DNA from: Deltaproteobacteria bacterium
GTDB lineage: Bacteria; Myxococcota; UBA727; VGSZ01
Direction: 5' to 3'
Length of the DNA: 55,674 nt
Assembly: GCA_020850995.1 (NCBI GenBank)
Contig: JADZDP010000225.1
Coordinates: forward strand, 1 to 55,674
In this document: piece by piece, positions 38,158 to 47,672 of the stretch
Position numbering within the stretch: position 1 is the stretch's first letter
Layout: every line of letters begins with the position of its first letter
Program-made: the position numbers and the translations under genes
The notes under the pieces: model-generated
Told to the model about the DNA's origin: nothing
Database searches by the model: none
The model's input: only the letters and a program-made list of their open reading frames with translations

Positions 38158-38937
38158 ATGGGAAAGACAGCGATTATCGGAGTTGGCGGACTTGGTGGAG
38201 CGCTCGCGGATGGGCTCTTGGCCCAGGGCGCCCAGCTCAGCCTGTGCGACCGCCACCCGGAGAAGCTCGCGCGCTTCGTGGGGCGCGCCGAGACCCACCT
38301 CGAGCCCGCCGCGGCCGTGGTCGACGCCGAGATCGTGGTGCTCGCGGTCAAGCCCAAGGTCACACCCGCCACTTGCGCGCTCGTGGCGAGCGCGGCGCCG
38401 GGCGGGGCGCTCTTGGTGTCGTGCGCGGCCGGCGTGCCGGTGCAGGCGCTGCCGTGGGGTGGGCCAGTGGCGCGCGCGATGCCCAACATCGGCGCCGCCC
38501 GTGGGGCCTCGACCACCGCGCTCTTCCTCGGGCCGCGCTGCGATCGGGCCCGCGACCTCGAGCGCCTGGCCGCCCTCTTTGGCGCCGTGGGCAGCGTGCG
38601 CGAGGTGCCCGACGAGGCCTGGCTGCACATCGTCACCGCGGTAGCGGCTTCGGGCCCGGCCTTCCTGCTCCTCGCCGTCGAGGCGCTCATCGACGCCGCC
38701 GTCGAGGCCGGCATGCCCCGCGCCGACGCCATGGCCTATGCCGGCGGGGCGCTGCGCGCGGCCGCGGTGCGGCTCGAGGACCAGCGCGAGCCCGCCGCCC
38801 TGCGCGCCGAGGTCACCTCGCCGGGCGGCACCACCGCGGCGGGCTTGGCGTCCCTCGAGGCCGGCGGTGTGCGCGCGGCGTACCACGACGCGGTGCGTGC
38901 GGCGGTCGCGCGCGCCCGGGAACTGGCGCACGGCTGA
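38158..38937 (+). CDS. proC: Pyrroline-5-carboxylate reductase
   Basis: ProC reduces pyrroline-5-carboxylate to proline with NAD(P)H. The 259-residue product has an N-terminal Rossmann motif (GVGGLGGALADGL), the segment VVLAVKPKVT typical of ProC, the middle motif RAMPNIGA, and the C-terminal signature EVTSPGGTTAAGLASLE. Length is close to the usual 265-275. It lies three bases after the yggS-like gene. No regulatory site is visible, so it is probably read from the maf promoter. Confidence 0.95.
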   Translation: MGKTAIIGVGGLGGALADGLLAQGAQLSLCDRHPEKLARFVGRAETHLEPAAAVVDAEIVVLAVKPKVTPATCALVASAAPGGALLVSCAAGVPVQALPWGGPVARAMPNIGAARGASTTALFLGPRCDRARDLERLAALFGAVGSVREVPDEAWLHIVTAVAASGPAFLLLAVEALIDAAVEAGMPRADAMAYAGGALRAAAVRLEDQREPAALRAEVTSPGGTTAAGLASLEAGGVRAAYHDAVRAAVARARELAHG

Positions 38938-38958
38938 GCTTTTGGCCAGACTCCTGGC

Positions 38959-39516
38959 ATGGCCATCACTCCCCTCGACATCCAGCAGCAGCGCTTCCGT
39001 ACCCGCTTCGGCGGCGGTCTCGACAAGGTAGAGGTCGACGCCTTCCTCACCGCCGTGGCTGCCGAGGTGGAGCGCCTGCTTCGCGACAACAACGAGCTGC
39101 GCGAGGAGCAGCGCACCCTGCGCCGCCTGGTCGAGGACTACCGGGCCCGCGAAGAGGCGCTCAAAGAGACCATGATCACCGCGCAGCGCGTGACCGAGGA
39201 GATCAGGCGCGCCGCCGACAAGGAGGCCGACATCATCCTCGGCCGCGCCGAGCTCGAGGCCGAGCGCATCAAGGAGCAGGCGCAGCATCGCCTCACGGAG
39301 CTGCTGGCCGAGATCTCCGAGGCCAAGCGCCAGCGCGCACAGTTCTTGGCGCAGCTCCGTGGGCTCTTGAACACCCACCAGCGCCTGCTCGACGTGGCCG
39401 AGAGCGATGAAGCGCAGCAGCCGAAGGTGGAAGAGAACCTGGCGGTGATGCGCAAGCGGCCCGCGCCGGTGGCTGCGGTCGACGCCGCCGACCCCTCGCG
39501 CGCGCAGAACCGCTAG
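38959..39516 (+). CDS. DivIVA-domain protein
   Basis: The 185-residue product starts with the DivIVA N-terminal segment: MAITPLDIQQQRF, then RTRFGGGLDKVEVDAFL, followed by a long coiled coil (about residues 35-155) and a short disordered tail. DivIVA proteins bind curved membranes at poles or septa and recruit partners. In Gram-negative bacteria such as myxobacteria, DivIVA-like proteins are known but less studied. It lies in the conserved order yggS-proC-divIVA-DUF167, which supports the assignment. Starts 21 bases after proC. Confidence 0.9.
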   Translation: MAITPLDIQQQRFRTRFGGGLDKVEVDAFLTAVAAEVERLLRDNNELREEQRTLRRLVEDYRAREEALKETMITAQRVTEEIRRAADKEADIILGRAELEAERIKEQAQHRLTELLAEISEAKRQRAQFLAQLRGLLNTHQRLLDVAESDEAQQPKVEENLAVMRKRPAPVAAVDAADPSRAQNR

Positions 39517-39525
39517 CGAACGGCC

Positions 39526-39816
39526 ATGAAGGTCGTCGATGGCACCGTGCGCCTCGTGGTGCAGGTGAAGCCGCGCTCGAGCAAGGAGGGCGTGGCTCGC
39601 GCCGCCGACGGAACACTGGTGGTACGCGTGCGCGCGCCGCCCGTCGACGGCGAGGCCAACGCGCGCCTGGTGGAGGTGCTGGCGGCGGCGCTCGGCGTGC
39701 GCAAGGGCGACGTCAGCGTAGTGCGTGGCGCCTCGGCGCGGCACAAGGAGCTCGCCGTCCTTGGCCTCGATCCCGAGCGTGCGCGTGCGCTGGTCGAGGC
39801 GTTGCCCGGTGCCTAG
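39526..39816 (+). CDS. DUF167 (YggU-family) protein
   Basis: The 96-residue protein matches the small YggU/DUF167 family: VKPRSSKEGV near the N-terminus, VRAPPVDGEANARLVEVLA in the middle and VVRGASARHKELAV towards the end. Its structure is a small alpha/beta fold of unknown role. It lies nine bases after the DivIVA-like gene and closes the cluster. Confidence 0.93.
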   Translation: MKVVDGTVRLVVQVKPRSSKEGVARAADGTLVVRVRAPPVDGEANARLVEVLAAALGVRKGDVSVVRGASARHKELAVLGLDPERARALVEALPGA

Positions 39817-39856
39817 CCTGACAGAGGCACGAGCAGCCGTTGATCGGAGCATCGCG

Positions 39857-40927
39857 ATGGGATTGGCCGAGGGGGCAGGGAGCAGCGCAGGCGCGTGCCC
39901 GTCGGCACGTGACGAGCACCCGACGCCGCCATCGGGGCCACGACCGAGCTGGGAACGAATCACTGGATGCTTGCGCCGCTGGCTGAGCTCGTTCCTCTCA
40001 CGTTGGTGGGCTGTGGTGGTCGTCGCCGTGCTGGCCATGGCGGCGCCGGCCCGAGCCGAGCCCTGCGAACCGCGCATCACGGTCACCGGCCACGGCAGCG
40101 CCGCCGCGCTCGCCGACGAGCTGGCAGCCGCGGCCCCCGCGCACTGGGCGACGGTGCGCGCGCGCCTGGGGCTCACGGGCTGCGCGCCCGTCGACGTGCA
40201 GCTCTTGCCCGCCATCGAGGGGGCGCGCGATCTGGAGCCGCCCTGGCAGCTCCCGCACTGGGCCGCGGGCGCCGCCGACCCGCTGTCGCGCCGGGTTGTG
40301 GTCGCCGTCACCGCCTCGCGAAAGCGGCAGGATCGCGGCCGGGTGCTCCTGCACGAGCTGGCGCACCTCGGCGCGCGCGAGGCCGCGGGCGGACGACCCT
40401 TGCCCCGTTGGCTCGACGAGGGTGCAGCCCGCGTGATCGCAGGGGAGCACTCGAGCGAGGACCTGAGCGTGCTGGCCCGCGCGCGGGTGGGGGATTCGCT
40501 CATCCCGCTGGCGGCGCTGGCGGAGGGCTTCCCGCACGACCAGGCGCACGCCGCGCTGGCCTATGCCGAGGCGGGGCGCGCCGTCAGCCTGCTCGAAGGT
40601 CGGCGTCCGGACGCCCTGGCTAGCGTGCTCGCGGCCATCGCGGGCGGCGCCGACGTGGACCATGCCCTATGGTCGGTGACCGGGCTGTGGGTCTGGCAGC
40701 TCGACGGCGAGGTCGAGCGGTCGATCCCATCTTGGCGCGCGTGGGCCGTGGTGGGGCGCGAGATCGACGTGGCGCTGGCGCTGGCGGCGCTAGTCACCGC
40801 CTGGGCGGGGCTGCGCGCGCGACGGCAGGTGCGCGCACGCCTGGCCGCCATGCCCCTGGAGCCCGCCATCGCGCCCCAGGGCATGGCGCTGGTGCGCTGG
40901 ACCGTGCAGCGGGGCGTCGCTGGTTGA
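39857..40927 (+). CDS. Exported membrane protein with HExxH peptidase-MA-like domain
   Basis: The protein has a hydrophobic signal or anchor (FLSRWWAVVVVAVLAMAAPARA), a peptidase-MA-like domain with the zinc motif HELAHLG and downstream WLDEGAARVIAGEHS (a Glu that could be the third ligand), and a C-terminal transmembrane helix near VALALAALVTAW. This suggests a membrane-bound periplasmic metallopeptidase, substrate unknown. Start choice: ATG 39857 has GGAG at eight bases but puts the signal at residue 48 and would translate the hairpin repeat at 39873. A TTG at 39971 would start next to the signal without a clear ribosome site. The start is therefore uncertain; the C-terminal 300 residues are firm. 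Confidence 0.8.
   Translation: MGLAEGAGSSAGACPSARDEHPTPPSGPRPSWERITGCLRRWLSSFLSRWWAVVVVAVLAMAAPARAEPCEPRITVTGHGSAAALADELAAAAPAHWATVRARLGLTGCAPVDVQLLPAIEGARDLEPPWQLPHWAAGAADPLSRRVVVAVTASRKRQDRGRVLLHELAHLGAREAAGGRPLPRWLDEGAARVIAGEHSSEDLSVLARARVGDSLIPLAALAEGFPHDQAHAALAYAEAGRAVSLLEGRRPDALASVLAAIAGGADVDHALWSVTGLWVWQLDGEVERSIPSWRAWAVVGREIDVALALAALVTAWAGLRARRQVRARLAAMPLEPAIAPQGMALVRWTVQRGVAG
39873..39929 (+). repeat. Intergenic hairpin repeat, copy 2
   Basis: This is the second copy of the 57-base repeat described at 34641. The stem is CGTGCC-CGTC-GGCACG (39894-39909). It lies 57 bases after the DUF167 stop, so both copies sit about 50-57 bases 3' of a plus-strand gene. It overlaps the longest possible N-terminus of the HExxH protein, which argues for a later start there. 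Confidence 0.7.
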
Positions 40928-40959
40928 ACCCGCCTTCCCGTCGGTGCTAACCCCAGGCA

Positions 40960-43900
40960 ATGTCGAACGGGAGCGGCAACGGTGCGGCTGGCACCGGCGA
41001 GGCAGACGTGTTCGCCGGTTCGGGCGCCGCCCTCGAGCAAAGCGGCCCGCTCGAGGTGCAGGTCTTGACCGACGTGGCCGAGGATGGCTCGTCGGGCGCG
41101 CAGCGCTCCACGTCGAACCCGTTCATGGCTGGCTTCGAGCCTGCGGCACCGGTGGCGCCATCGCTGCCGATGGTGCCACCGGCAAAAACTGCGCCCGCGC
41201 AGCCGACAGCCGATGGCGCCCAGCGCGCGCGCGCGCGCATCGAGGGCATCACCAAGGAGGCACAGGCGTCCAGCGGCGCCGAGGCCGCGGCGCTGTGGTT
41301 CGAGGTCGGGCGCCTCTACGAGCACGACCTCGCCGATTTGCGCAACGCCGCCGGGGCCTACCAAGAGGCGCACAAGGCAGACCCGAGCTACCTGCCGGTC
41401 ATCCACGCCGCGCGGCGCCTGTTCGCCCACCTCGGCAAGTGGGGCATGGTGGTGGTGCTCATCGACGAGGAGCTCAAGCTCCCCGATGCGGCGGTGACGG
41501 CGCTCTTGGTGGAGAAGGCGCGCCTGTTCGAGACGCGCTTGCCCCGCCCCGACGACGCCGTGGCGCTCTACCAACAGGCGCTGGCGGTCGATCAGGGCTA
41601 CGCGCCCGCCGTCGACGGGCTCGTCCGTCACCTCGAGCAACGCGCCGCCTGGGCCGAGGTGGTGCAGGTGCTGCGCGCCTCGGCGCGCGCTACGGCGCGC
41701 CTCGCGCAGCGCGGGGCCTGGCTGCAGGAGATCGGCCGCATCTGCGAGGCGCGCCTCAAAGACGACGCCGGGGCGCTGGCGGCCTACGAAGAGGCCGAGG
41801 CCGCGCTGCCCGGGCGGCGCGCGGTGCTCGAGGTGCTGCGGCGCTTGTACGCCCGCGCCGGCGAGGTGGAGAAGCAGGGGCGCGCCCTCGAGCGCCTCGC
41901 CGAGACCGCGGGGTCCGCCGGCGAGGCCGTCACCTTCCTGTCCGAGCGCGCGCGCCTGTTGGCGGCCGCCGGCAATGATCGCGGCGCTGTGGTGGCGCTC
42001 GAGCAGGCGCGCACGCGCGCCCCCGACGACCCGCTCTTGCTCGCCGAGCTATCGCGCCTCTACGAGCGGCTCGAGCTGTGGCCGGCACTGGTGGAGGCGC
42101 TCGAGGCCCACGCCCGTTGCACGCACGATCGCGCCGAGCTGTTGGCCCTCGGCGCCGAGGCAGGAAAGACCGCCGAGGAGAAGCTCCACGACGTCGAGCG
42201 CGCCATCCGGCTCTACGGCAACTGCGTGGAGGTCGACCCGGGCTACGGCCCCGCGCTCACAGCGCTCGGCAAGCTGTTCGCGAAGACCAAGCGCTATCGC
42301 GAGCTGTCCAGCGTGTACGACGTGCAGATCTCGTCGGCGACCGACCCGCAGCAGCGCTCGAACCTGCTCTTCAAGCAAGCGGAGCTCTTGGCCGACAAGC
42401 TCGCCGAGCCAGAGGCTGCGCTCTTGCGCCTCAACGAGGTCCTCAAGCTGCAGCCCGGCTGGGTGCCGGCGCAGAAGCTCAACTCGGCCCTGCTGGCGCG
42501 CCTGAGCCGCTGGGAGGACCTGCTCACGACCTACGAGGCCGAGCTCACGTCGATGCTGCAGGCGAGCGGCAGGACCGACCGCGACCAGGCCATCTTCTTG
42601 CTCGAGAAGGTCGCCGGCGTCATCGAGGACAAGCTCGGCGATCCCGCCCGCGCAGTCGACGTCTACAAGCGCATGCTCAGCGTGCAGCCGGGGTACTTAC
42701 CGGCGCTGCGCTCGCTCGGCCGCCTCTATGCGGGCCTCGAGCGATGGGAAGACTTGCTGCAGGTCAACACCGAGGAGGCCGAGCTCGTCTCCGATCAGAA
42801 CCACATCGTGTCGCTCCTGTTCAAGAACGGCGAGATCCTGGCTGATCGCCTGGGGCGGATCGAGGAGGCCATTCGCGCCTATCGACAGGCGTTGACCCTG
42901 ATGCCGACCTACCTTCCTGCGCTCAAGGCGCTCGGCTCCATCTACGCGCGCGCTGGCCGCTGGATGGACCTGATCGGCATGCACGCCGAGGAGGCCGAGG
43001 TCGCCAAGCGCCCCGAGCAGCGGGCGTACCTGCGCTTCATGGTGGCGCAGATCTTCGATGAGCAGCTGCGCGACAAGGAGCAGGCCAAGGCGTCGTACCG
43101 CTCGGTGCTCGACGAGGATCCCCACTACCACCCGGCCATGCGCGCGCTGGCGCGGCTCGCCTCGGTGGACGGCGACTGGGAGGGCTTGCTCGACGTCTAC
43201 CGGAAGGAGCTGGCGGTCTTGACCGAGGCCCGCGATCGAGCGCTGCTGCGCTGTCGCATCGCCGAGATCCTCGACCGGCGCCTGGGGCGGGTCGACGAGG
43301 CCATCAAGGCCCTGCAAGACGCCATCGCCGACTCGTCGTACCTGCTGGCGGCGCACGAGCAGCTGGTGGCCGTGTACGCGCGTCTCGGCAGGTCCGAGGA
43401 CGAGGCCGTCGCGCGTGGGCAGATGCACCAGGTGCTGCCCGACGTGCAGGGGCGCGTGGCCAACCTGCGCGTCATCGCGGACCTCGCGCTGCATCGCCTC
43501 GACCATCCCGAGCGAGCCCTCGAAGCCGCGCAGCGCATCCTCTACGAGGTGCAGAGCGATCGCGCGGCGCTGCGCTTGGGGGTCGAGTGCGCGCTCAAGC
43601 TGCGCGACTACCAGACGGCCGTCGAGCTCTCGGAGCGCCTCGCGCGCATCGAGCCCTCGGCGGACGAGGTGGCGAACCTCCACCTGCAGATCGCGTCGTG
43701 GAAGGAGAGCCACGTCGAGCCGCCCCAGGATGCGCTGCCGAATTACCTGCGCGTGCTCGAGTTCGAGCCGCACAACCCGACCGCCATGCGAGCCGTGGAG
43801 CGGGCCTACTTCGAACGCCAGGCGTGGGACGGCCTGTTCCTCCTCTACCAGCGCGAGAGCGAGCGGCTGGCGACGCCGGCGCTCATCGCGGATCGCCAGC

Positions 43901-46179
43901 TGCGCATGGGCGAGATCGCCGAGCGCTTGCAGAAGCCCGACGACGCCATCGCCTGCTACGAGAAGACGCTCGAGGCGATGCCCGGCCACATCCCGGCCAT
44001 CACGCGGCTCAAGGAGCTGTACCAGCGCCTGGGGCGCTCGTCCGATCAGCTCCGCATGTTGTCGATGGAGGCGCAGTCGTCGAAGGATCCCGTGCACGCG
44101 GTGCGCACGCTGCTCGAGGTGGGCGCGCTCCAGCGCGATCGCTACGGCAATATCGACGCGGCCGTGGACTGCTTCACGCGCGTGCTCGATCGCGACCCGC
44201 AGAACGCGCAGGCGTACTCGTCGCTGGAGACGCTCCTCGTCACCAACTCCCGCTGGGAGGCGCTGGCCCGCTTGTACGTGCGTCGCTCGAGCGGGGTGAC
44301 CGAGCTCCCGCAGAAGGTCGAGCTGCTCATCAAGGCGGCGCACATCCTGGGTGAGCGCCTGCGGCGCTTCGGCGAGTCTGCGGAGGCATACACGCGCGTG
44401 CTCGCGTTGGTGCCGAACCACACCGGCGCGCTGCTGCAGATCGGCAACCTGCGGTTCACGCTGCAGGAGTGGGGCGACGCCGTCGAGGCCTACGAGCGCC
44501 TGACGCAAGTGGCGGGCGATCCGGTGATGCTGGTGCCCGTACACTTCAACCTGGGCGTGATCTTCTCGGAGCACCGCCCCGACGCCCAGCGCGCGATCCA
44601 ACACCTGACGAGCTGCCTGGCCATGCAGCCCGAGAACCGCGAGGCGCGTCGCCGGCTGGCGGCGAGCTATGCGCTCGCGGGCTCACCGGCGCAGGCGCTC
44701 ACCGCGTATCGGCAGCTCGCCGACAGCGCCACCGATCGCGCGGAGAAGCGCGAGACCCACCAGACGCTCGCCCGCTTGTACGAGACCGGCTTCAACGACA
44801 CCGCCCAAGCGGCCGCACAGCTCGAGGCGGCCTTGGCGCTGACCGATGACCACGCCGCGCATGGCGCCCTGCTCGACGAGATCGCCGCGCTCTACGAGCG
44901 CTCGGGCAACCTGCAGCGCTTCATCGAGATCACGCACAAGCAGGCCGAGCAGGCCGCCAGCGTCGACCCGAAGCGCGCGGCGGAGCTGTTCTACCGAAAC
45001 GCGCGCATGCAGCTCGAACGCCTCAAGGACGCCGAGGGCGCGCTCAAGAGCGCCCGCCGGGCCGTCGAGATCGCGCCCGACCATCACGAGGCGCGCGGCT
45101 TCGTCGCCGACCTGCTCGGGCGCACGCCGAACCAGACGCCGCTCGCCATCGAGGAGCACCGCCGCATCCTCAAGATGGGGCACCTGCGGGCCGCCAGCGT
45201 GCACGCGCTCTTCAAGGCCTGGCAGCAACAGCGCGCCCAAGACCGCTCCTTCGTGGCAGCGGAGATCCTGTCGTTCATCGGCGCCGCCGACGAGACCGAG
45301 GAGCTATTCTTCAACGAGAACAAGCGGCGCCTCAAGCGCTCCACCGACGAGCAGCTCGCGCCGGGACAGCTCCGCGGCTGGGTGCTGCACCCGGGCCAAC
45401 GCAACGTCATCTCCGACGTGCTCGCGGTGGCGGCGCAAGACCTCGGCAAGCCCTTCTCCGACGCGGACGTCGACGCCGCCGACAAAAAGGGCGTGCTGCG
45501 GCCCAAGACCGACGACCCGGTGCGGTCCATGTGCGACGACGTGGCGCGGGCCTTCGGCGTCAGCGGGTTCGACGTGGTGAAGAGCGAGGCGCGCCGCACG
45601 CTGGTGCGCGCGTTCAACGGTGCGCCGCCGCTGTTGTACGTCGGTGTCGACGTCGCCAAGCTCCAGCCCACGCGGGAGCAGCGCTTCCTGGTGGCGCGCG
45701 AGGCCTTGGCGCTATGGGTGGGCAACACGCTCATCCGCGGGCTCGACGCGCGCGGGCTCGGCAGCTTGCTTACCGCCATCGGTCGCACCGTCGAGCGCAC
45801 CTTCCCCCTCGTGGGTGAGGCCTCAGACCTCGAATCGCTCACCAAGCGCGTGGGCGGCGCCCTGTCGAGGAAGACCAAGGCGGCGCTGGCCGAGCCGGTG
45901 GCCGTGCTCGCGGCCAGCGTGCGCTCTCTCGACCTCAACGGGTACCTGCAGGCAGCACCCCTGTCGGAGGCGCGCGCCGGGCTCCTGCTCTCGGGCGCCT
46001 TCGACGCTGCGGTGCGCATCCTGGCCAAGGAGGCCGCCAAGCCGCTCGCCGGTGAGACCGCCAAGCTGGCGGCCACCATCGAGGGCGACCCGCGGCTGGC
46101 CGATCTGGTCGGCTACGCGCTCTCCGACGACCACTTCCAGGCGCGCCAAGCGCTGCGTTTGGCCATCGACGCGCCATGA
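40960..46179 (+). CDS. Giant cytoplasmic TPR protein
   Basis: The 1739-residue protein has no signal sequence or transmembrane helix. After a low-complexity N-terminus (to about residue 90) it is made of TPR-like helical repeats to about residue 1400, at a spacing near 34-37 residues, many with the pattern A..AY...L...P. The last 340 residues form a different helical domain without TPR character. It resembles large myxobacterial TPR proteins of unknown role that are probably scaffolds. The ATG at 40960 follows the HExxH gene by 32 bases, and the stop overlaps the phosphodiesterase start (ATGA). Confidence 0.9.
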   Translation: MSNGSGNGAAGTGEADVFAGSGAALEQSGPLEVQVLTDVAEDGSSGAQRSTSNPFMAGFEPAAPVAPSLPMVPPAKTAPAQPTADGAQRARARIEGITKEAQASSGAEAAALWFEVGRLYEHDLADLRNAAGAYQEAHKADPSYLPVIHAARRLFAHLGKWGMVVVLIDEELKLPDAAVTALLVEKARLFETRLPRPDDAVALYQQALAVDQGYAPAVDGLVRHLEQRAAWAEVVQVLRASARATARLAQRGAWLQEIGRICEARLKDDAGALAAYEEAEAALPGRRAVLEVLRRLYARAGEVEKQGRALERLAETAGSAGEAVTFLSERARLLAAAGNDRGAVVALEQARTRAPDDPLLLAELSRLYERLELWPALVEALEAHARCTHDRAELLALGAEAGKTAEEKLHDVERAIRLYGNCVEVDPGYGPALTALGKLFAKTKRYRELSSVYDVQISSATDPQQRSNLLFKQAELLADKLAEPEAALLRLNEVLKLQPGWVPAQKLNSALLARLSRWEDLLTTYEAELTSMLQASGRTDRDQAIFLLEKVAGVIEDKLGDPARAVDVYKRMLSVQPGYLPALRSLGRLYAGLERWEDLLQVNTEEAELVSDQNHIVSLLFKNGEILADRLGRIEEAIRAYRQALTLMPTYLPALKALGSIYARAGRWMDLIGMHAEEAEVAKRPEQRAYLRFMVAQIFDEQLRDKEQAKASYRSVLDEDPHYHPAMRALARLASVDGDWEGLLDVYRKELAVLTEARDRALLRCRIAEILDRRLGRVDEAIKALQDAIADSSYLLAAHEQLVAVYARLGRSEDEAVARGQMHQVLPDVQGRVANLRVIADLALHRLDHPERALEAAQRILYEVQSDRAALRLGVECALKLRDYQTAVELSERLARIEPSADEVANLHLQIASWKESHVEPPQDALPNYLRVLEFEPHNPTAMRAVERAYFERQAWDGLFLLYQRESERLATPALIADRQLRMGEIAERLQKPDDAIACYEKTLEAMPGHIPAITRLKELYQRLGRSSDQLRMLSMEAQSSKDPVHAVRTLLEVGALQRDRYGNIDAAVDCFTRVLDRDPQNAQAYSSLETLLVTNSRWEALARLYVRRSSGVTELPQKVELLIKAAHILGERLRRFGESAEAYTRVLALVPNHTGALLQIGNLRFTLQEWGDAVEAYERLTQVAGDPVMLVPVHFNLGVIFSEHRPDAQRAIQHLTSCLAMQPENREARRRLAASYALAGSPAQALTAYRQLADSATDRAEKRETHQTLARLYETGFNDTAQAAAQLEAALALTDDHAAHGALLDEIAALYERSGNLQRFIEITHKQAEQAASVDPKRAAELFYRNARMQLERLKDAEGALKSARRAVEIAPDHHEARGFVADLLGRTPNQTPLAIEEHRRILKMGHLRAASVHALFKAWQQQRAQDRSFVAAEILSFIGAADETEELFFNENKRRLKRSTDEQLAPGQLRGWVLHPGQRNVISDVLAVAAQDLGKPFSDADVDAADKKGVLRPKTDDPVRSMCDDVARAFGVSGFDVVKSEARRTLVRAFNGAPPLLYVGVDVAKLQPTREQRFLVAREALALWVGNTLIRGLDARGLGSLLTAIGRTVERTFPLVGEASDLESLTKRVGGALSRKTKAALAEPVAVLAASVRSLDLNGYLQAAPLSEARAGLLLSGAFDAAVRILAKEAAKPLAGETAKLAATIEGDPRLADLVGYALSDDHFQARQALRLAIDAP

Positions 46180-47111
46180 GGCGGGGCCTGAGACGGGGCG
46201 TGGGCGATCGCGCCACCGACGGTCGCGCCCTGCTCGCGCGGGGGGTGCGCAAGGCGCTCGGGGGCCCGTGGCTGCGCGCCTTCGACCCGCTCATGCTCGC
46301 GCTGTCCGTGGCCGCGGCCCGTGCCGGTGGCCCCGCGCGCGAGCGCATGGAGCGATGGTACCGGCACGACGCGCAGCCCTTGCTCTTTGGGCACCGGGGC
46401 GCGTCGGCGCGCGCTCCCGAGAACACGCTCGGTGCCTTCGCGGCTGCGTACGCCGACGGCGGCGACGGCGTGGAGCTCGACGTACAACTGAGCGCCGACG
46501 CCGTCCCGGTGGTGCTGCACGACGACACGCTCGACCGCACCTCGGACCTGCGGGGCTCGCCCATCCGCCACGATGCCCGCGAGCTCGACGAGGCCGACGC
46601 CGGTTCGTGGTTCACCGGCTGGCGGCGCGAGAAGGTGCCGCGTCTCGCCGAGGTGCTCGCGGCCACGCCGTCGGGCGCCGTGGTCAACGTCGAGCTCAAG
46701 GGCCCCACGCCGCGCGTGCTGGGCCTCGAGCGACGCGTCGTGGAGGTGCTGCGCGCCTTCCCCGGCGTCGAGGTGCTGATCTCGAGCTTCCACCCAGCAC
46801 AGCTGCTCGAGGTGCGCGCGTTGGCGCCCTCGTTGCCGCTGGCGCTCTTGTGGCACGAGCACAGCCTGTTGCCGCTGCGCACGGGCTGGGCCGCGCCCTT
46901 TGTGCGGCCCGAGGCGCTCCACCCGCAGAGCTCTCTGGTCGACGCCGAGCTCGTGGCCGCCGCACACCGCGCCGGCATGCGCGTGCACGTGTGGGGCGTC
47001 AGGGACGACGCCGACGCCGAGCGCCTGCTCACCCTGGGCGTCGACGGGCTCATCGTCGACGACGTGCGCGCGACGCGCAGGCTGCTCGATCGCCACGGCG
47101 ACCGGCGCTGA
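46176..47111 (+). CDS. Glycerophosphodiester phosphodiesterase
   Basis: GDPD enzymes release glycerol-3-phosphate from deacylated phospholipids. The 311-residue product has an N-terminal helical extension (residues 1-67) and then the TIM-barrel catalytic motifs: His73 and Glu82 in GHRGASARAPENT, Glu100 and Asp102 in VELDVQLS, His115 in LHDD, VNVELKG, and HVWGVRDD. The set looks complete. No signal peptide is evident; the extension may associate with the membrane (inference). It is coupled to the giant TPR gene by a four-base overlap and convergent with the minus operon ending at 47144. Confidence 0.93.
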   Translation: MRRGLRRGVGDRATDGRALLARGVRKALGGPWLRAFDPLMLALSVAAARAGGPARERMERWYRHDAQPLLFGHRGASARAPENTLGAFAAAYADGGDGVELDVQLSADAVPVVLHDDTLDRTSDLRGSPIRHDARELDEADAGSWFTGWRREKVPRLAEVLAATPSGAVVNVELKGPTPRVLGLERRVVEVLRAFPGVEVLISSFHPAQLLEVRALAPSLPLALLWHEHSLLPLRTGWAAPFVRPEALHPQSSLVDAELVAAAHRAGMRVHVWGVRDDADAERLLTLGVDGLIVDDVRATRRLLDRHGDRR

Positions 47112-47143
47112 ACGGCCGGCGAACGCCATGAAGCTCGCCAAGG

Positions 47144-47662
47144 TCAGCGTCGCGGGTGAGCGGGGCGCGGCCCGTCGGCGCCATCAGCCTGGTCGTCGTC
47201 GGTGCCGTCGGCGAACAGCGCCGCCAGCGTGGCGGCGCTCGGTGCTGGCGGCGCCGCCACCGGCACGTCGTTGGTCAGATCCGGCGCCCTGGTGGCCCAG
47301 CCGGAGGCGCGGATGCGGCAGTGCTCGTCGAGCTCGAGCCAGTACTCGTAGCGCTCCATGCGCGCGTCGCGCCCGCGGTACACCTGCGCGGCGAAGCGCT
47401 GACGGCCGCGCGCACCGCCGAGCGCGACGATCTCGGCCTTCCAGAAGTCGTAGCTCCACGTGACCGGCGTGGCGCCGCCATCCTTGCCCTCGGGCAGGCC
47501 TAGCCAGCGCGCCAGCGTGCGGTGGAAGAAGCCCGCGTCGATCTCGTCGTTGGGCGGCGTGATGCCGGCGAGCGCGTCCTCGAGCCCGGCTTCGTGGCCG
47601 GCGCGTCGATCGCCGGTGGCGCCCTTGCCCTTCGCTGGTCGCTTGCCTCGCGTGGTCGCCAT
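47144..47662 (-). CDS. Uncharacterised protein downstream of DEAD-box helicase
   Basis: The 172-residue product has a basic N-terminus (MATTRGKRPAKGKG), a middle part with VTWSYDFWKAEIVALG and RYEYWLELD rich in aromatic residues, and an acidic C-terminal tail. No signal sequence, so it is probably cytoplasmic. The family was not recognised. The ATG at 47662 is preferred; the frame continues into the neighbour. It is the third gene of the minus-strand helicase run, ten bases after the second. The basic/acidic ends could bind nucleic acid (inference). Confidence 0.7.
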   Translation of the reverse strand: MATTRGKRPAKGKGATGDRRAGHEAGLEDALAGITPPNDEIDAGFFHRTLARWLGLPEGKDGGATPVTWSYDFWKAEIVALGGARGRQRFAAQVYRGRDARMERYEYWLELDEHCRIRASGWATRAPDLTNDVPVAAPPAPSAATLAALFADGTDDDQADGADGPRPAHPRR

Positions 47663-47672
47663 CGAGGCCAGC

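Noticed and set aside
37495..40503. 1002-codon minus-strand frame across yggS, proC, divIVA and DUF167
   Set aside because: It crosses four conserved plus-strand genes and their junctions; no domain is visible.
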